64,000 bases of DNA from Thermothelomyces thermophilus ATCC 42464 (taxonomy: Eukaryota; Ascomycota; Sordariomycetes; Sordariales; Chaetomiaceae), in NCBI RefSeq assembly GCF_000226095.1, contig NC_016477.1:1364001-1428000 (forward strand). The letters are read 5' to 3'. The position numbers were made by a program, and so were the translations under genes. This document shows positions 46,104 to 56,591 of the stretch, piece by piece; position 1 is the first letter of the stretch, and every line of letters begins with the position of its first letter. Below the pieces are notes generated by a model. It worked only from the letters and a program-made list of their open reading frames with translations, did not search any database and was not told where the DNA came from.

Positions 46104-47709
46104 CTTGTCTGTTTTTTCTTCGCCTGTGAAATGGTCGCGGAGTAGAGATCAAAGTCGGAGGAAAGGTGAGGGCGAATGGAGTAATTTGGTAGCGCAAGTA
46201 CCGCTGCAGAGGACAATCGGCAGTCTTATTAACTAAATGACGAGCAAGCAAGTGCCTCGTTCTCCGGTCGCACCTTGAATCTCGCTAGCCCGCAGCTTGA
46301 CATGAAACGTGGGGCACCCGCCCCCGGCCAGTGGCACCTTACCATGTTCGTTGCCCCGCCCTGGAAGAGTTACCCGGCATGTGTTGATTGCAATAACTAC
46401 GTGCCTGGACTAAGAAACCAATGCGATGACGTTACTTAACACCAAGACCTGATGGCGAGTTCATTCCAAGTAATACGAACCATGGCTGGGATCACACATG
46501 ATAACACGAGATGAGTCTAGTCCGATTCTCGAGAGTTGAGGAGGACACAGTCACATTTCATGTATGCCCTATTTGACCTGTGCAAGACCACTGTACTCGT
46601 ACAGAGGAGACAAAACCCCCCGGTTGCGATCGTCGGTGAAGGACGGGGTTGTTCCATGGTGCGCGATTGCAGATCTGCTGACTTGGCAACGATCCGCAAA
46701 GTGTTTTCGAAATCGGAAACATAAGGGCCCTGGTGCTACGGAGTAACTCCGGTTTTGCTGAGGTACGGATTACTGAACGCCAACAGGTGGTATATACTGA
46801 TAAATGCATATCCTCAGTAACTTGTCAGCGTCAAAGTTCTGCTGAGTCATCATCTCGGGGCCATCTCCTGGACTGCCCGACAGAGGCACGGACCTTTGTG
46901 CCTCGCCAGTTGTGGGCGGCATCCAAAAACGCGCCGCTCCAAAAGGCATGTAGTTACATGCCAAACAGCTCGACGAGGACAAAGAGACCGGGTTGTGCTG
47001 CGCAGCCATGAAAGGGCTGCCGCGGTCGAGAGCTCAAAGACAATCGCCGTTTTCAGCAACCAAACAAGTCCTTTCTTTCCGCTTGCGATGCAAGGCCGGA
47101 GAGCAAAGCCATTTTGCGATTCAGCGCGCTCGTCAATTTAGTTGCTTCGCGCCCCGGGCACCGCGACAGCTCCAGTTTCCCGTCTTTCTCCCGTCTTTCT
47201 TCTCGGCTCACCATGAACAGCAGCAACACCGCAACAGACCGATCGACCAGTCCGCGATTCTTGAACAATTTTCCATCTTCTAAAGTTTCTTGTCGCTGCC
47301 TTTTCCAGTCCTCCTTGTCCCTAGTCGCCTCATTTGGCCAGTAGGAGCAGCACCTAAGGCTGAAAGTGTGAGATTTGTGACGTGTCGAGGCCTGTGCAGG
47401 GCGTGGGAGAGTTGGTTAGTTGGTTAGTTGGGCTCCGAAACCTTTTGATCTGAGAGGCTGTCGCCTCGGCCGCCACGCTGTCACTCGAGGTAGGTAACTG
47501 CTTTTGGCTATTGGTCTTCCCGTAACCCAACCCCCATTCATCGCATTCCTTTTTCTCTATTCACAATCGCCGCTGCTATTGTGCAGCCAAACCGATCTAA
47601 TTCACTCGGACCTTTCTTCCTTCATTTCTTTTATGCACCGCAACTCATCAACCCACAACCCACCACAACTTGCATCGGTTGATTCTCAGTTCATGCAGAT
47701 CTTCCTGCA
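46104..47709. other. Intergenic, divergent promoters of epimerase and SUN gene
   Basis: 1.6 kb shared upstream region. No gene is supported. TACGGAGTA is at 46737-46745. The part before the SUN gene is pyrimidine-rich, as in fungal promoters. Confidence 0.55.
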
Positions 47710-50700
47710 ATGTCTCCCGATTCACACTTGGCCTACTCTCGCTTGGGAATTATGGCTGACATTACCACCAGCCGCCAATCATCGCCTGCGATTGCACGGG
47801 GCCTTGCCTCCGAGTTACGGGGAACACCTGAAGTCATCGCCTCTATGCCTCCAAGACGCCGAGTGCGGGGGCCCGCGAGCCCGTCGCCGGCGCCCCAGGG
47901 CTCAAGAGGCTCAACCCCGGCAGACCGGGGAGGAATGGCCAGGACTCCGGTTCCTGCCAAATACAGCACCTCATATGGATCCCCGATGACGCAGCTACCC
48001 GACAGGTCCACAGCTGGCGGTGGTAGCATCACCAAAGCTGCAGCCGAGATTTTCACCAAGGTAAAGAGGGACAACGTTGCTGCGGAGGCTCGCCGCCGCA
48101 GCAAGGATCAGGCGAGGGCGGCGAGGGCGGCGAGGGCGACGAGGGCGGCAAGGGCCGGTTCACAAAACACAACCGCCTCTCCACTACGCGCAGCCACACC
48201 ACCTACCATCGAGGAGGTGGACATGGAGTCCGAAGAGGGAAGCGAGGGGCAGTCGTCGAGCGGGGCAGAGGGGAGCGAGTATGAGGATCGGAATGGAACC
48301 CAGCCGGAAAGACGCTCTCCCCGGAAACCCCAGCCGAGAGATGTCCGAAAGAGGGCTCGCGATGACGAGGACGAGGCACGTGCAGAGAAAGAGCGGAAGG
48401 AGAGAGACGCCCGGTTGGCACTGGAGCGGTCGGCGGAAGCCCAGAAGGTTAAGAACCAGAAGCTCGCCGAGGCCCAGGCCGCCCGCGAAAAGGCCGAGCA
48501 GGAACGCAAAGCCGATGAGGAACGGCAGGCCGAGCAACGAAGGTTAGCGGAGCAGGAAAGGCAAGCTGAGCAGGAGCGGCGCGCTCAGCAAGCTGCACGA
48601 GAAGAAGCGGCCAGGGCTGCCATGCCACCACCACCCCAACCACTTGTGCCACGGCCAGCTCCAACTGCGACTCCGACCGCCCCCCACGCCACCAACTCGG
48701 CGGACGCCATGGACCATCGGCCTGGGTCCGCCCGAAGCTTCATCGAGGAAGGCAAGCTCTTCCAGGAGGCGAATGTCCAGACCCCAACGCCGCCGCCACC
48801 GCGGCAGGTACGGCGTCCAGGCCCATCGGCACCACCGGCACCACCGGCACCACCCCAGGCTGCTCAAGGGACAACGGTCAGGACGCGATTGTCCGCCCTG
48901 CCGCCCGGGCCTCCCTCGCCTCCGAGTGTATTGAAACGGCCTCCAAGACGTCCAGGCGGGACCACCCCAGCTCCACGACACGAGCGACGACCATCACCCG
49001 CCAACGACGACCGGGGCTCAACTTCACGATCCTCGCCAGAGGAGCCGTCGCCTGAACCGGACGAGGAGAATCATCGCCAGCATGACAGCCCATCAAATCC
49101 GTTCGTTGCCGCGAGTTATGCGCAGAGGCTCCGAAGTCGCTTTAAGCCTCTCGCAGGCAAAAGCGAGGTTAACGGAGCAGCAGGTGGGCATACCCAAGCC
49201 GAAAGCCCCCAAGCACCGGCTTCGTCCGACTACCTGCCACGCTGGTCTGGTGCAAAACGGTCATTTGGTCTGCTCTCTGTTCTAAAGCTCCTTGCGGGTG
49301 CCTTTGTCATGTTGCATCTGATTCGACTAGTCCACACTCTGGTTCGGCCCGACCTATTTGAACCAGCAATTACTTGGTACGGTTGGAACGACTGGACAAA
49401 CAACATTGGACAGTTTTTACCTTCGCCACTTCTTCACCCGCTGGGTGTCCTCACAGATGACCAATACGACGACCTCAAGGACTACCTCCAACGGAGGACG
49501 ACAGCGACCGAGGCAGCAGTCAATAACCTCCAGTCGGTCCTTCCCAAGGTCGTCTCTGTGCGGAAAGACCAGAAAGGCAAGGTCATCATTGCCGACGAGT
49601 TTTGGACGGCCCTCAAGGACAAAATCGAGCACGACAGCAGGATCCTCTCGCTGGACGGGAAGTCTCGCATTTCCGAACCACACTGGAGAGCGATAGAACA
49701 GCGTCTGAAGGATGCTGGCCTGCTTGCCAAGCCTCTGTCGGCCGACGACGTGGAGAAGATCGTGGACAAGTCAGCGCCGGCGTCTTGGGAGAAGTGGCTG
49801 GCAAAGAACAAGCAGAGAGTCGCCGACATTATCGGACATGGTACGGACTCTTCAAGGGGTTCGCTGAGCGGTTCGCCTAAAGGGACCACGGAATCCGTTG
49901 TCTCGAGGAGCGAGTTCCTGCGCGAGCTGACCGCCCGGCTTTCCGAATCCAAGAAAGAAGTCGAAACCGAGATGGGCGGTCTCCGCAAGGACCTCGATGG
50001 CGTCTTGCGCGAAGTCAAGAAGCTCGCCTCGGAAGGTGGCATGTCCAGGGCCGAGACGACCAGCCTCATCAACAGAATCGTCGATAAAGAAATAACCGGT
50101 CGCCTGACGCGGATAGGGAGCAAGTCCGGCGCTGCTAAGATCGACGCGGCCTTCAGCAACCGCGTGAACCTCTTCTCTCCGGGCAACAACGCCCAGGTCG
50201 ACATCTCGCTGTCCTCTCCAACATACGAGATCGTGCCCCCGCCTGTGGGGTCCAAAAAGTATCTCAAATCCATGCCCCGCCAGGCCCCGTTCCTCCCGGA
50301 CAAGTCGCAGGCGCTCCGTCCCTGGACCGAGCCGGGCCACTGCTGGTGCGCGGCGATCCTGGGCGCTCGCAACCGCACGCACCCGGCGGTGCTCGCGGTG
50401 CGGCTCGCCCAGTTCGTCATCCCCCAGCACGTGCTGCTCGAGCACATCGACCCGGCCGCGACGACGGACCCGCTCGCCATGCCGCGCGACGTCGAGATCT
50501 GGGCCATGTTCGACGACCACGCCCGCCGCGAGCGCGTGCTCGACTGGATGGCCGTCCAGTTCCCCGCCGACATCACGGGCGCGCAAAACGGCAACAGCAA
50601 CAATAACAACAACAATAACCAAAAGCTGATCAGCGAAGGGTGGGCCAAGATTGGGCACTTTGTTTACAAGCACCGGCCGGAGGACGAGGGCGTCTATGTG

Positions 50701-50877
50701 CACCATCTGTCTCGGGACTTGGTGGATCTCCTGGGGGCGGCGACGGACCTGGTCATGGTGAGGGCGCTGACGAATTACGGGGCCAAGGACCACACTTGTT
50801 TCTATCGCGTCAGGTTGTACGGTGAAGTGGTCGAGGAGGAGGAGCTGCTAGCGGAGAGGGAGAGCAGGAAGTGGTAG
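47710..50877 (+). CDS. SUN-domain inner nuclear membrane protein (Sad1/UNC84 type)
   Basis: Single-exon gene of 1,055 residues. SUN proteins span the inner nuclear membrane and pair with KASH proteins to form the LINC bridge between nucleus and cytoskeleton. The first ~510 residues are nucleoplasmic and disordered: RAARAARATRAARAG runs, a charged coiled region of Glu/Arg/Ala repeats, and proline-rich stretches. One hydrophobic segment (LLSVLKLLAGAFVMLHLIRL, about 519-538) crosses the membrane. A luminal helical region (about 580-790) follows, then the SUN domain from ~812 (FSNRVNLFSPGNNAQVDISL) to the end. It contains RPWTEPGHCWCAAI and PQHVLLEHIDPAA, and ends KDHTCFYRVRLYGEV. An asparagine run lies inside the SUN domain at about residues 960-970. 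ATG 47752 (MADITTSRQ) is a possible alternative start. Confidence 0.93.
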   Translation: MSPDSHLAYSRLGIMADITTSRQSSPAIARGLASELRGTPEVIASMPPRRRVRGPASPSPAPQGSRGSTPADRGGMARTPVPAKYSTSYGSPMTQLPDRSTAGGGSITKAAAEIFTKVKRDNVAAEARRRSKDQARAARAARATRAARAGSQNTTASPLRAATPPTIEEVDMESEEGSEGQSSSGAEGSEYEDRNGTQPERRSPRKPQPRDVRKRARDDEDEARAEKERKERDARLALERSAEAQKVKNQKLAEAQAAREKAEQERKADEERQAEQRRLAEQERQAEQERRAQQAAREEAARAAMPPPPQPLVPRPAPTATPTAPHATNSADAMDHRPGSARSFIEEGKLFQEANVQTPTPPPPRQVRRPGPSAPPAPPAPPQAAQGTTVRTRLSALPPGPPSPPSVLKRPPRRPGGTTPAPRHERRPSPANDDRGSTSRSSPEEPSPEPDEENHRQHDSPSNPFVAASYAQRLRSRFKPLAGKSEVNGAAGGHTQAESPQAPASSDYLPRWSGAKRSFGLLSVLKLLAGAFVMLHLIRLVHTLVRPDLFEPAITWYGWNDWTNNIGQFLPSPLLHPLGVLTDDQYDDLKDYLQRRTTATEAAVNNLQSVLPKVVSVRKDQKGKVIIADEFWTALKDKIEHDSRILSLDGKSRISEPHWRAIEQRLKDAGLLAKPLSADDVEKIVDKSAPASWEKWLAKNKQRVADIIGHGTDSSRGSLSGSPKGTTESVVSRSEFLRELTARLSESKKEVETEMGGLRKDLDGVLREVKKLASEGGMSRAETTSLINRIVDKEITGRLTRIGSKSGAAKIDAAFSNRVNLFSPGNNAQVDISLSSPTYEIVPPPVGSKKYLKSMPRQAPFLPDKSQALRPWTEPGHCWCAAILGARNRTHPAVLAVRLAQFVIPQHVLLEHIDPAATTDPLAMPRDVEIWAMFDDHARRERVLDWMAVQFPADITGAQNGNSNNNNNNNQKLISEGWAKIGHFVYKHRPEDEGVYVHHLSRDLVDLLGAATDLVMVRALTNYGAKDHTCFYRVRLYGEVVEEEELLAERESRKW

Positions 50878-51255
50878 TGGTAGTGGTGATAATGTGTCCG
50901 GGAGCACGAAAGAGCTGAGGAGTTCTGTGGGAAAGAGGGGGGGGGGGGGTCTTGGGAGCACGGCGTTTTTGGGGAACACATTAAACGATACCAGCACCGT
51001 TCAGCATTTCATGCTCAGTTTCGGTCGTTGTCGACGGGAGTTTGTCGTTTCTGACTGCTGGCAAATATATATATATATATACTGTTTTCGGGTGGAGGCA
51101 GTGGCCTACCAAGGAAAGTTTCGCAATATATCCATAGCTACTACCGCGTATGGTCCATGTTGCGGTTCGAATGATCAACAAAAGGCGTCATTAATATCAT
51201 TCGTGTCCGGAGCTCCATACAAAGTGAGACGAAAGTAGCCCTGCGAGCATGGCTC
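50878..51255. other. Convergent 3' intergenic region
   Basis: 3' flanks of the SUN and DBP4 genes, with a G-run near 50938-50949 and a TA repeat at about 51066-51080. No gene. Confidence 0.6.
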
Positions 51256-53870
51256 TTAATCCTCCAACAAGCCAGCCGCCAGCGCCTCGAGATCTTCCAG
51301 GTTGTCCGGCTCGTGGCCGATCTCGATGACCTTCTTGCCGCCCTTCTTCTTCTTCTTCTTCTTTTTCTCCTCCTCCTTGTCCGAATCGTCCTGGAACCAC
51401 TTCTTGGCCTTCTTGCGAGGCGGTTCCCTGTCCTCCTCCTCCTCCTCCTCCTCCTTCTCCCCATCTGTCTCGCCGCCGCTCTCTTGGCCGGCGATGGGCA
51501 ACGACCGCAACAGCGCGAGCGGGTCCTCACCCTCGGCGGCGCCATCGGCGTCGAGCTGCACCGTGCCGCCGTCACCGCGAGGGGCCAGGCCGAGCTCCTC
51601 GCGCTCCCTCGCCTTCCGCCGCTCGCGCTTCTCCTTGAGGCGCTTCTTGGCGATCTGCTTGTCCTCCACGTCGGCCTCCTTGACCTTCTCGGCCTCGGCC
51701 TCGACGAACTGCTGGCGCAGCTTGTCGGCGGGGCCCTCCTTGGCAAAGTCCTCCTCGCCCTGCAGCTCGTAGATGGGGTGGGCGTTGCCCTCGTCGTCGA
51801 AGACGAGCTTGGTGCCCTTGTCCATGTACTTGGCCAGCTTCTTCTTGGACTTGAGGAGCTTCTCGCGCCGGTGCGAGTCGATGACCAGCTCCGACTTGCC
51901 CAGCTTGACCACCTTGGGCTCGGCGCCGGCAGAGTCCTTCCCGCCTCCTCCTGCGGCGGCGTCGATCTGGGCGTCGTCGGCGAGGACGCGCTTGACGGAG
52001 AGAAAGCCGGCCTCGTCGTCAGAGCCGCCGCCGCCGCCGCCCTCGCCGGCCTGGGTGTCTCCCTCGTCGATGAGCTTGCGGTAGTGCTCCGAGAGGACGT
52101 CCTGGTTCTGCCGCTCGGCCATCTTTTGGTATTTGGTTCGCACCTGGTCCTTGTCCTTCTTGCGTCTGCCGCCGCCCTCGGCATCCGAGTCGGACTCGGA
52201 GTCGCTGGACAGGGCGGCGCGGGGCCTGTTCTTGAGGCGCTTGACGTCTTCTCCTTTCTGAAACTTGATCTGCGGCGTACCGGGCAGACCGAGAGACTCG
52301 GCATAGCCGTCGAGGTCGAGCTCGTCAAACTTGAAGACTTCCTTGTCCTTTTGCAGGTAGATGGAGCGGACGTAGGAGATGAAGGCCTTTTGGCCGAGGT
52401 ACTTCAAGTCGGCAGACTGGAAGTTGTTGCTCTGGAGCTCGTTCTTGATGCTCTTCTTCTTGCTCGCGCGGACGTTGACCTTTTGTATCGGGACTTTCTT
52501 GTGTTCCAACCGCTTGAGAAAGCCTTCCTCCTCGCTAGGGTCGAGGAAGAGCACTGCGCGGCCCTTGCTCTGATACCGAGCCGTGCGCCCCACGCGGTGG
52601 ATGTACGTTTCTGCGTCTTCTGGGCAGTCGACCTGGATGACCCAGTCGACGGCGGGGAAGTCCACACCTCTGGCGACGACGTCGGTGGCGAACAAGCAGG
52701 CGTACTTTGCCGAGGAGAACCGCGAAGTGATCTCCATGCGGGCGACCTGCTTCTGCCGCCCGTGGAGATGAAGCAGCGGGATACCGGGCTGCATGCGCTT
52801 GAAACTCTCAAAGACGAATCGCACCTGCTTGCCCGACGAGAGGAAGACGATGATCTTGCTCTTGAGGTTAGACCGCAAAAAGCCCCACAGCGTGTCTAGC
52901 TTCTCGGCTAGGGGGGTCACGACGTAGGATTGCTGTAGAGTGGTAGGGGTCGCGGTCGGCGCTGCCTCGTGCGCCGACACGTACTCTGGGTCCTTCAAGC
53001 TCAGCCGTGCCAGGTCGGACACGCGCTTGCTCTGGGTCGCCGAGAACAGCAGCGTCTGCCTCGTCTTGGGGAGATGCTCGACCAAGGCGTCGACGGCCGA
53101 CTGGAAGCCCATGTCCATGATGCGATCGGCCTCGTCCAGCACCAGGATCTGGAGGTTATTGACGTCGAAGTTGGCGGTTTGGTCCAGGTGCTGCAGCATC
53201 CGCCCGGGCGTGCAGACCAGGATGTTCATGCGCCCCAGCCTCTCGGCCTCCTCCTTCAGACTCTTGCCGCCGATGACCAGGCCGGCGGAGAAGTAGTGGT
53301 TCCGCCCTATCTTGCGCAGCACCTCAAAGATCTGGATCGCAAGCTCGCGGGTGGGGCTGATGATGAGGGCGCCGAGCCCGTCGTACTCGGTCCATTTCGC
53401 ATGGTAGAGCTTCTCGAGGACGGGAACGAGGAAGGCGAGGGTCTTGCCACTGCCCGTCTTGGCAGCACCAAGAATGTCGTTGCCCTTGAGGGCGAGGGGG
53501 ATGGCGGCTCGTTGGATGTCGGTCAGGACCTCGAAGTGGGAGGCGCGCAGGCCGGTCGCGGTAGCTTCGCAGAGGGGGAGGTCGGTGAAGTTGTTGAGGT
53601 CGGCTGATTTGGGGTCCTGCGGTCGAATGCTTTGGTTAGATAACTGAAAGTCGACAGCGACAAAAAAAAGAAGAAAAAGACAAAAAGAAAAAGGAGCAGC
53701 AATGGGCATTATTAGCTCGAAGGGTGCGTTGTACTGACCAACTGCTCAATCGCCGCTTTCAGCTTATTCAGGTCCTCCTCTCCTCGCTTCCTCTTGAGTG
53801 ACTTCACTTCTTTCTTAAGAATCGGCTTTTTGCGATGTGGGAGACCGTCTTTTGTGCTACCGGCCGCCAT
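51256..53870 (-). CDS. DBP4: ATP-dependent RNA helicase Dbp4 (DEAD box)
   Basis: Nucleolar helicase of 18S rRNA maturation (U3/U14 snoRNA steps). Exons on the minus strand are 53870-53739 and 53616-51256 (830 residues). The first encodes [20 protein letters not shown] up to IEQL and joins in phase 0 to [15 protein letters not shown]. Helicase motifs in order are [13 protein letters not shown] (~95-107), [31 protein letters not shown] (~200), [35 protein letters not shown] and [10 protein letters not shown] (~383). The helicase core is followed by [19 protein letters not shown], typical of Dbp4. A long Lys/Glu-rich C-terminal extension ends with poly-Glu and poly-Lys stretches. The HRVGRTAR form and this tail separate it from Has1. 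The antisense open frame of 528 codons is a GC-rich shadow. Confidence 0.96.
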
Positions 53871-54457
53871 CTTGTTGTCCGGGCTGAAATTGGCAGAATG
53901 GTGCTAACTCCAGGCGTCAGTTCCCCGTTCCAAAGCCTATCGAGAAGCACCTTCACGGGGAAATTTTTGGCGGAGAGGAATTCTGCCGCCTGCCCCACCA
54001 CTGCAGATTCGCTCCACTCCGACCTTACTATGTAGCAATTAAAAGCACCCAGTACATACATAACTAGCTGGATAAACAGTGCAGTACAGATCACATGCAG
54101 TAGCGTACCCAGCCGGTTGAAAATCGCCCTGTCGCCGGACGAAAGGGCATGAACGACAGGACTACGGAGTACTTTGGACAGTTACCGAATTGCAGCCGGG
54201 TTTTTGAGGATTTTGGCGTGAATGTTGTTCACAACGTTGTCGTGAGAGAGAGGGGGGAAATACGCAGCGACATGGGCGATGTCGTATTCATGTGCCCATA
54301 CATCATCATCATCATACATAGAGAGAGAGCACACAGTCCCAGGTATTCCAACCGATGGCCTGTCTATAGAACACGGCGGAAAATAATAAAACGGGAAAAA
54401 AATATCGATAAAACCAAAAAAAAACACTCGGATAAACAAGAAAACTGTCATCGTCCT
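53871..54457. other. Intergenic gap
   Basis: The space between the DBP4 start and the NCS1 permease stop. TACGGAGTA is at 54163-54171, and there is an ATC microsatellite near 54300. No gene is supported. Confidence 0.55.
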
Positions 54458-56591
54458 CTATACCGCCTTCCCCGCGTCCTTGGCCGCGCTCCCGCTCTCC
54501 ACTTCCTCCTCCTCGACCCCGACCAGGCTGCTGCTCCTCCGATCGTGGTAGGCGACGCGCAGGTCGCCGATCTCGTCGCCGACCTCCATCCAGCGGTCGC
54601 TGGTGGCGGGGACGGGCCAGATGCGGCAGAGCAGCCAGTAGACGGCGGCGGAGACGCCGAAGCCGCAGAAGAAGTTGAGGTTGTACAGGTATGTGGCACC
54701 GATGGGGACGGGGGTGCCGACGGCGCCGGCGAAGCCGACGACGTTGATGAGGATGCCGGCGATGTAGGCGGCGTAGGCGCGCCAGTGGATGCCGGCCGTG
54801 TAGAAGTAGGGCCCCGTCCGGCGGGCGTCGTACAGCTCCTTGACCTCGAGGAAGCCGCGGCGGACGAGGTAGTAGTCGGCGATCATGACGCCGGCGATGG
54901 AGGACAGGAAGACGCTGTAGGCGGACAGGTAGGTGGTGAACATGTTGCTTGAGGTCAGCAGGTTGTAGGGGCACATGGCGAGGCCGATGGCCGCGCAGAT
55001 GTAGCCGCCGCGGCGGATGTTGATGTAGCGCGGCAGCAGGGCCGTCATGTCGGTGCCGGCCGAGACCGAGTTGGCGGCGATGTTGGTGCCGAGCTGGGCG
55101 AGGGCGAAGGCGGCGGCGATGACGAAGACACCGAAGCGCTGGGCCGAGCCGCCGTCGTCGAGGAAGTGCTCGAGCAGGTCGAGCGGGTCCCAGATGGGCT
55201 TGCCGCCGTAGATGACGGCTGACGAGGACGAGACGATGATGCCGATGAAGGAGGTGAGGGCGAAGCCGATGGGGATGGTGAAGAGCTGCGACCACAGCGC
55301 GTCGCGCGGCTTGCCCGCGAAACGCGAGAAGTCGGGCGAGTTGACAATGAGGGTCGCAAAGTTGGCGATGGAGCTCATGACGCCCTTGATGAACTCCCAG
55401 GCCAGCTCGCCGCCCTCCTTGGTGGCCGGCTGCCGGACGATGGGGCCGACGCCGCCGGCGCGGACGACGGACCAGATGAGAAAGGCAATGCCCGCGCAGG
55501 GAACAACATAGGCCTTGACGGTGAAGAGGTGCCGGATCTTGTGGACCGGGAACCAGATGGCCGGAAGCGAGCAGAACCAGAAGAGGAAGAAGGAGACGTA
55601 ATCGGCCGTCGAGGTGCCCGAGTCCTGGGAGAACGTGTTGGGGATGGTTTCGCGGTCCTATAGGAAAGAGTTAATTAGGACACTCTCTAGACGACAGGAG
55701 AAGATATGAAAGGAGTGTGGGGCTTGATAGGGTCCTCTTCTTTTTGGCACGAAGTCATGCAGACAACAAGGGTGTGCGTTTCTTACCCAGCTCTTCCAGA
55801 TAGACCGTATCATTAGATACACGCAGTGTCCTCCAATGTACGACTGCACGCCATACCAGATACACGCTGCTCATCCGTTAGTCCGCACAGCCGACGAATC
55901 CGTGGGGGAATTGTTTGTGGGTTTGGGGGGAGAGACACGCACCCATGGCCGCTCGGTTGAAGACGGGCCACAGACTACCCCAGATGCCAAACGACGAACG
56001 GCTCGCGACGGGGAAGCCGATGTGGTAGGTGGCGCCGATCCGGGCGGTCATGCAGATGAAGGAGCCCGAGATGGAATAGCCGATCCAGACGCAGAGCCAC
56101 GACTGCCACCACGACAGGCCGCCCACAATCATGGACGACGAGATCATCCAGGTGTTGATGTTGAACGAGTCGGCAACCCAGAAGCCGACAAAGTTCCAGG
56201 GTCCCCATTGGCGGCGTTCCGGCTCGACGGGCTTGAGGTCATGGTTTGTCAACTGGGCAGAGGGGGGTTTGCAGGTCAGCGGGCGGCCATGCAAAATTAT
56301 GAAAAAAGAGATCGAGGTGCACTTGAACACGGACAGCAAGGGGAGGGGGAAGGCGAAGAGGGAAGAGAACAGGAGAGAGAGGGGGGGGATCAGTCAGACA
56401 AAATTTGATTTTATCCCTTTCCCCTCTCTCTCCCTCTTTCCCTTTCTACCCTCTCTTCCGTCCCCTCCGTCCGCGCAGGTGTGTGTTCAGGTGGGCTTCC
56501 GCACCATCATCTGGGCGCTGGTGAGGCCCGGTTCGGAGTCGACGGCCACCTTGTTGGCCAAGCGCCGTAAGACGCCCGGTCTTTCCGCCAT
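54458..56591 (-). CDS. NCS1-family nucleobase permease (uracil permease, Fur4-like)
   Basis: Plasma-membrane proton symporter of the nucleobase-cation-symport-1 family, Fur branch (uracil, allantoin or uric acid). Exons on the minus strand are 56591-56505, 56252-55943, 55866-55787 and 55657-54458. Phases 0, 1 and 0 fit, and the product has 558 residues. The first exon encodes [17 protein letters not shown]. Then comes the hallmark [36 protein letters not shown] (helix 1), [17 protein letters not shown] and [16 protein letters not shown]. The last exon has [20 protein letters not shown], then [14 protein letters not shown] and [20 protein letters not shown], the conserved Fur motifs. About 12 helices are expected, with a cytosolic acidic tail. 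Exact substrate cannot be told. A GATA site lies 160 bp upstream of the start. Confidence 0.94.

Noticed and set aside
51313-52899. 528-codon plus-strand frame rich in Leu/Val
   Set aside because: Antisense of the charged DBP4 tail. Lys/Glu codons read backwards give Leu/Phe/Ser, which mimics membrane segments.
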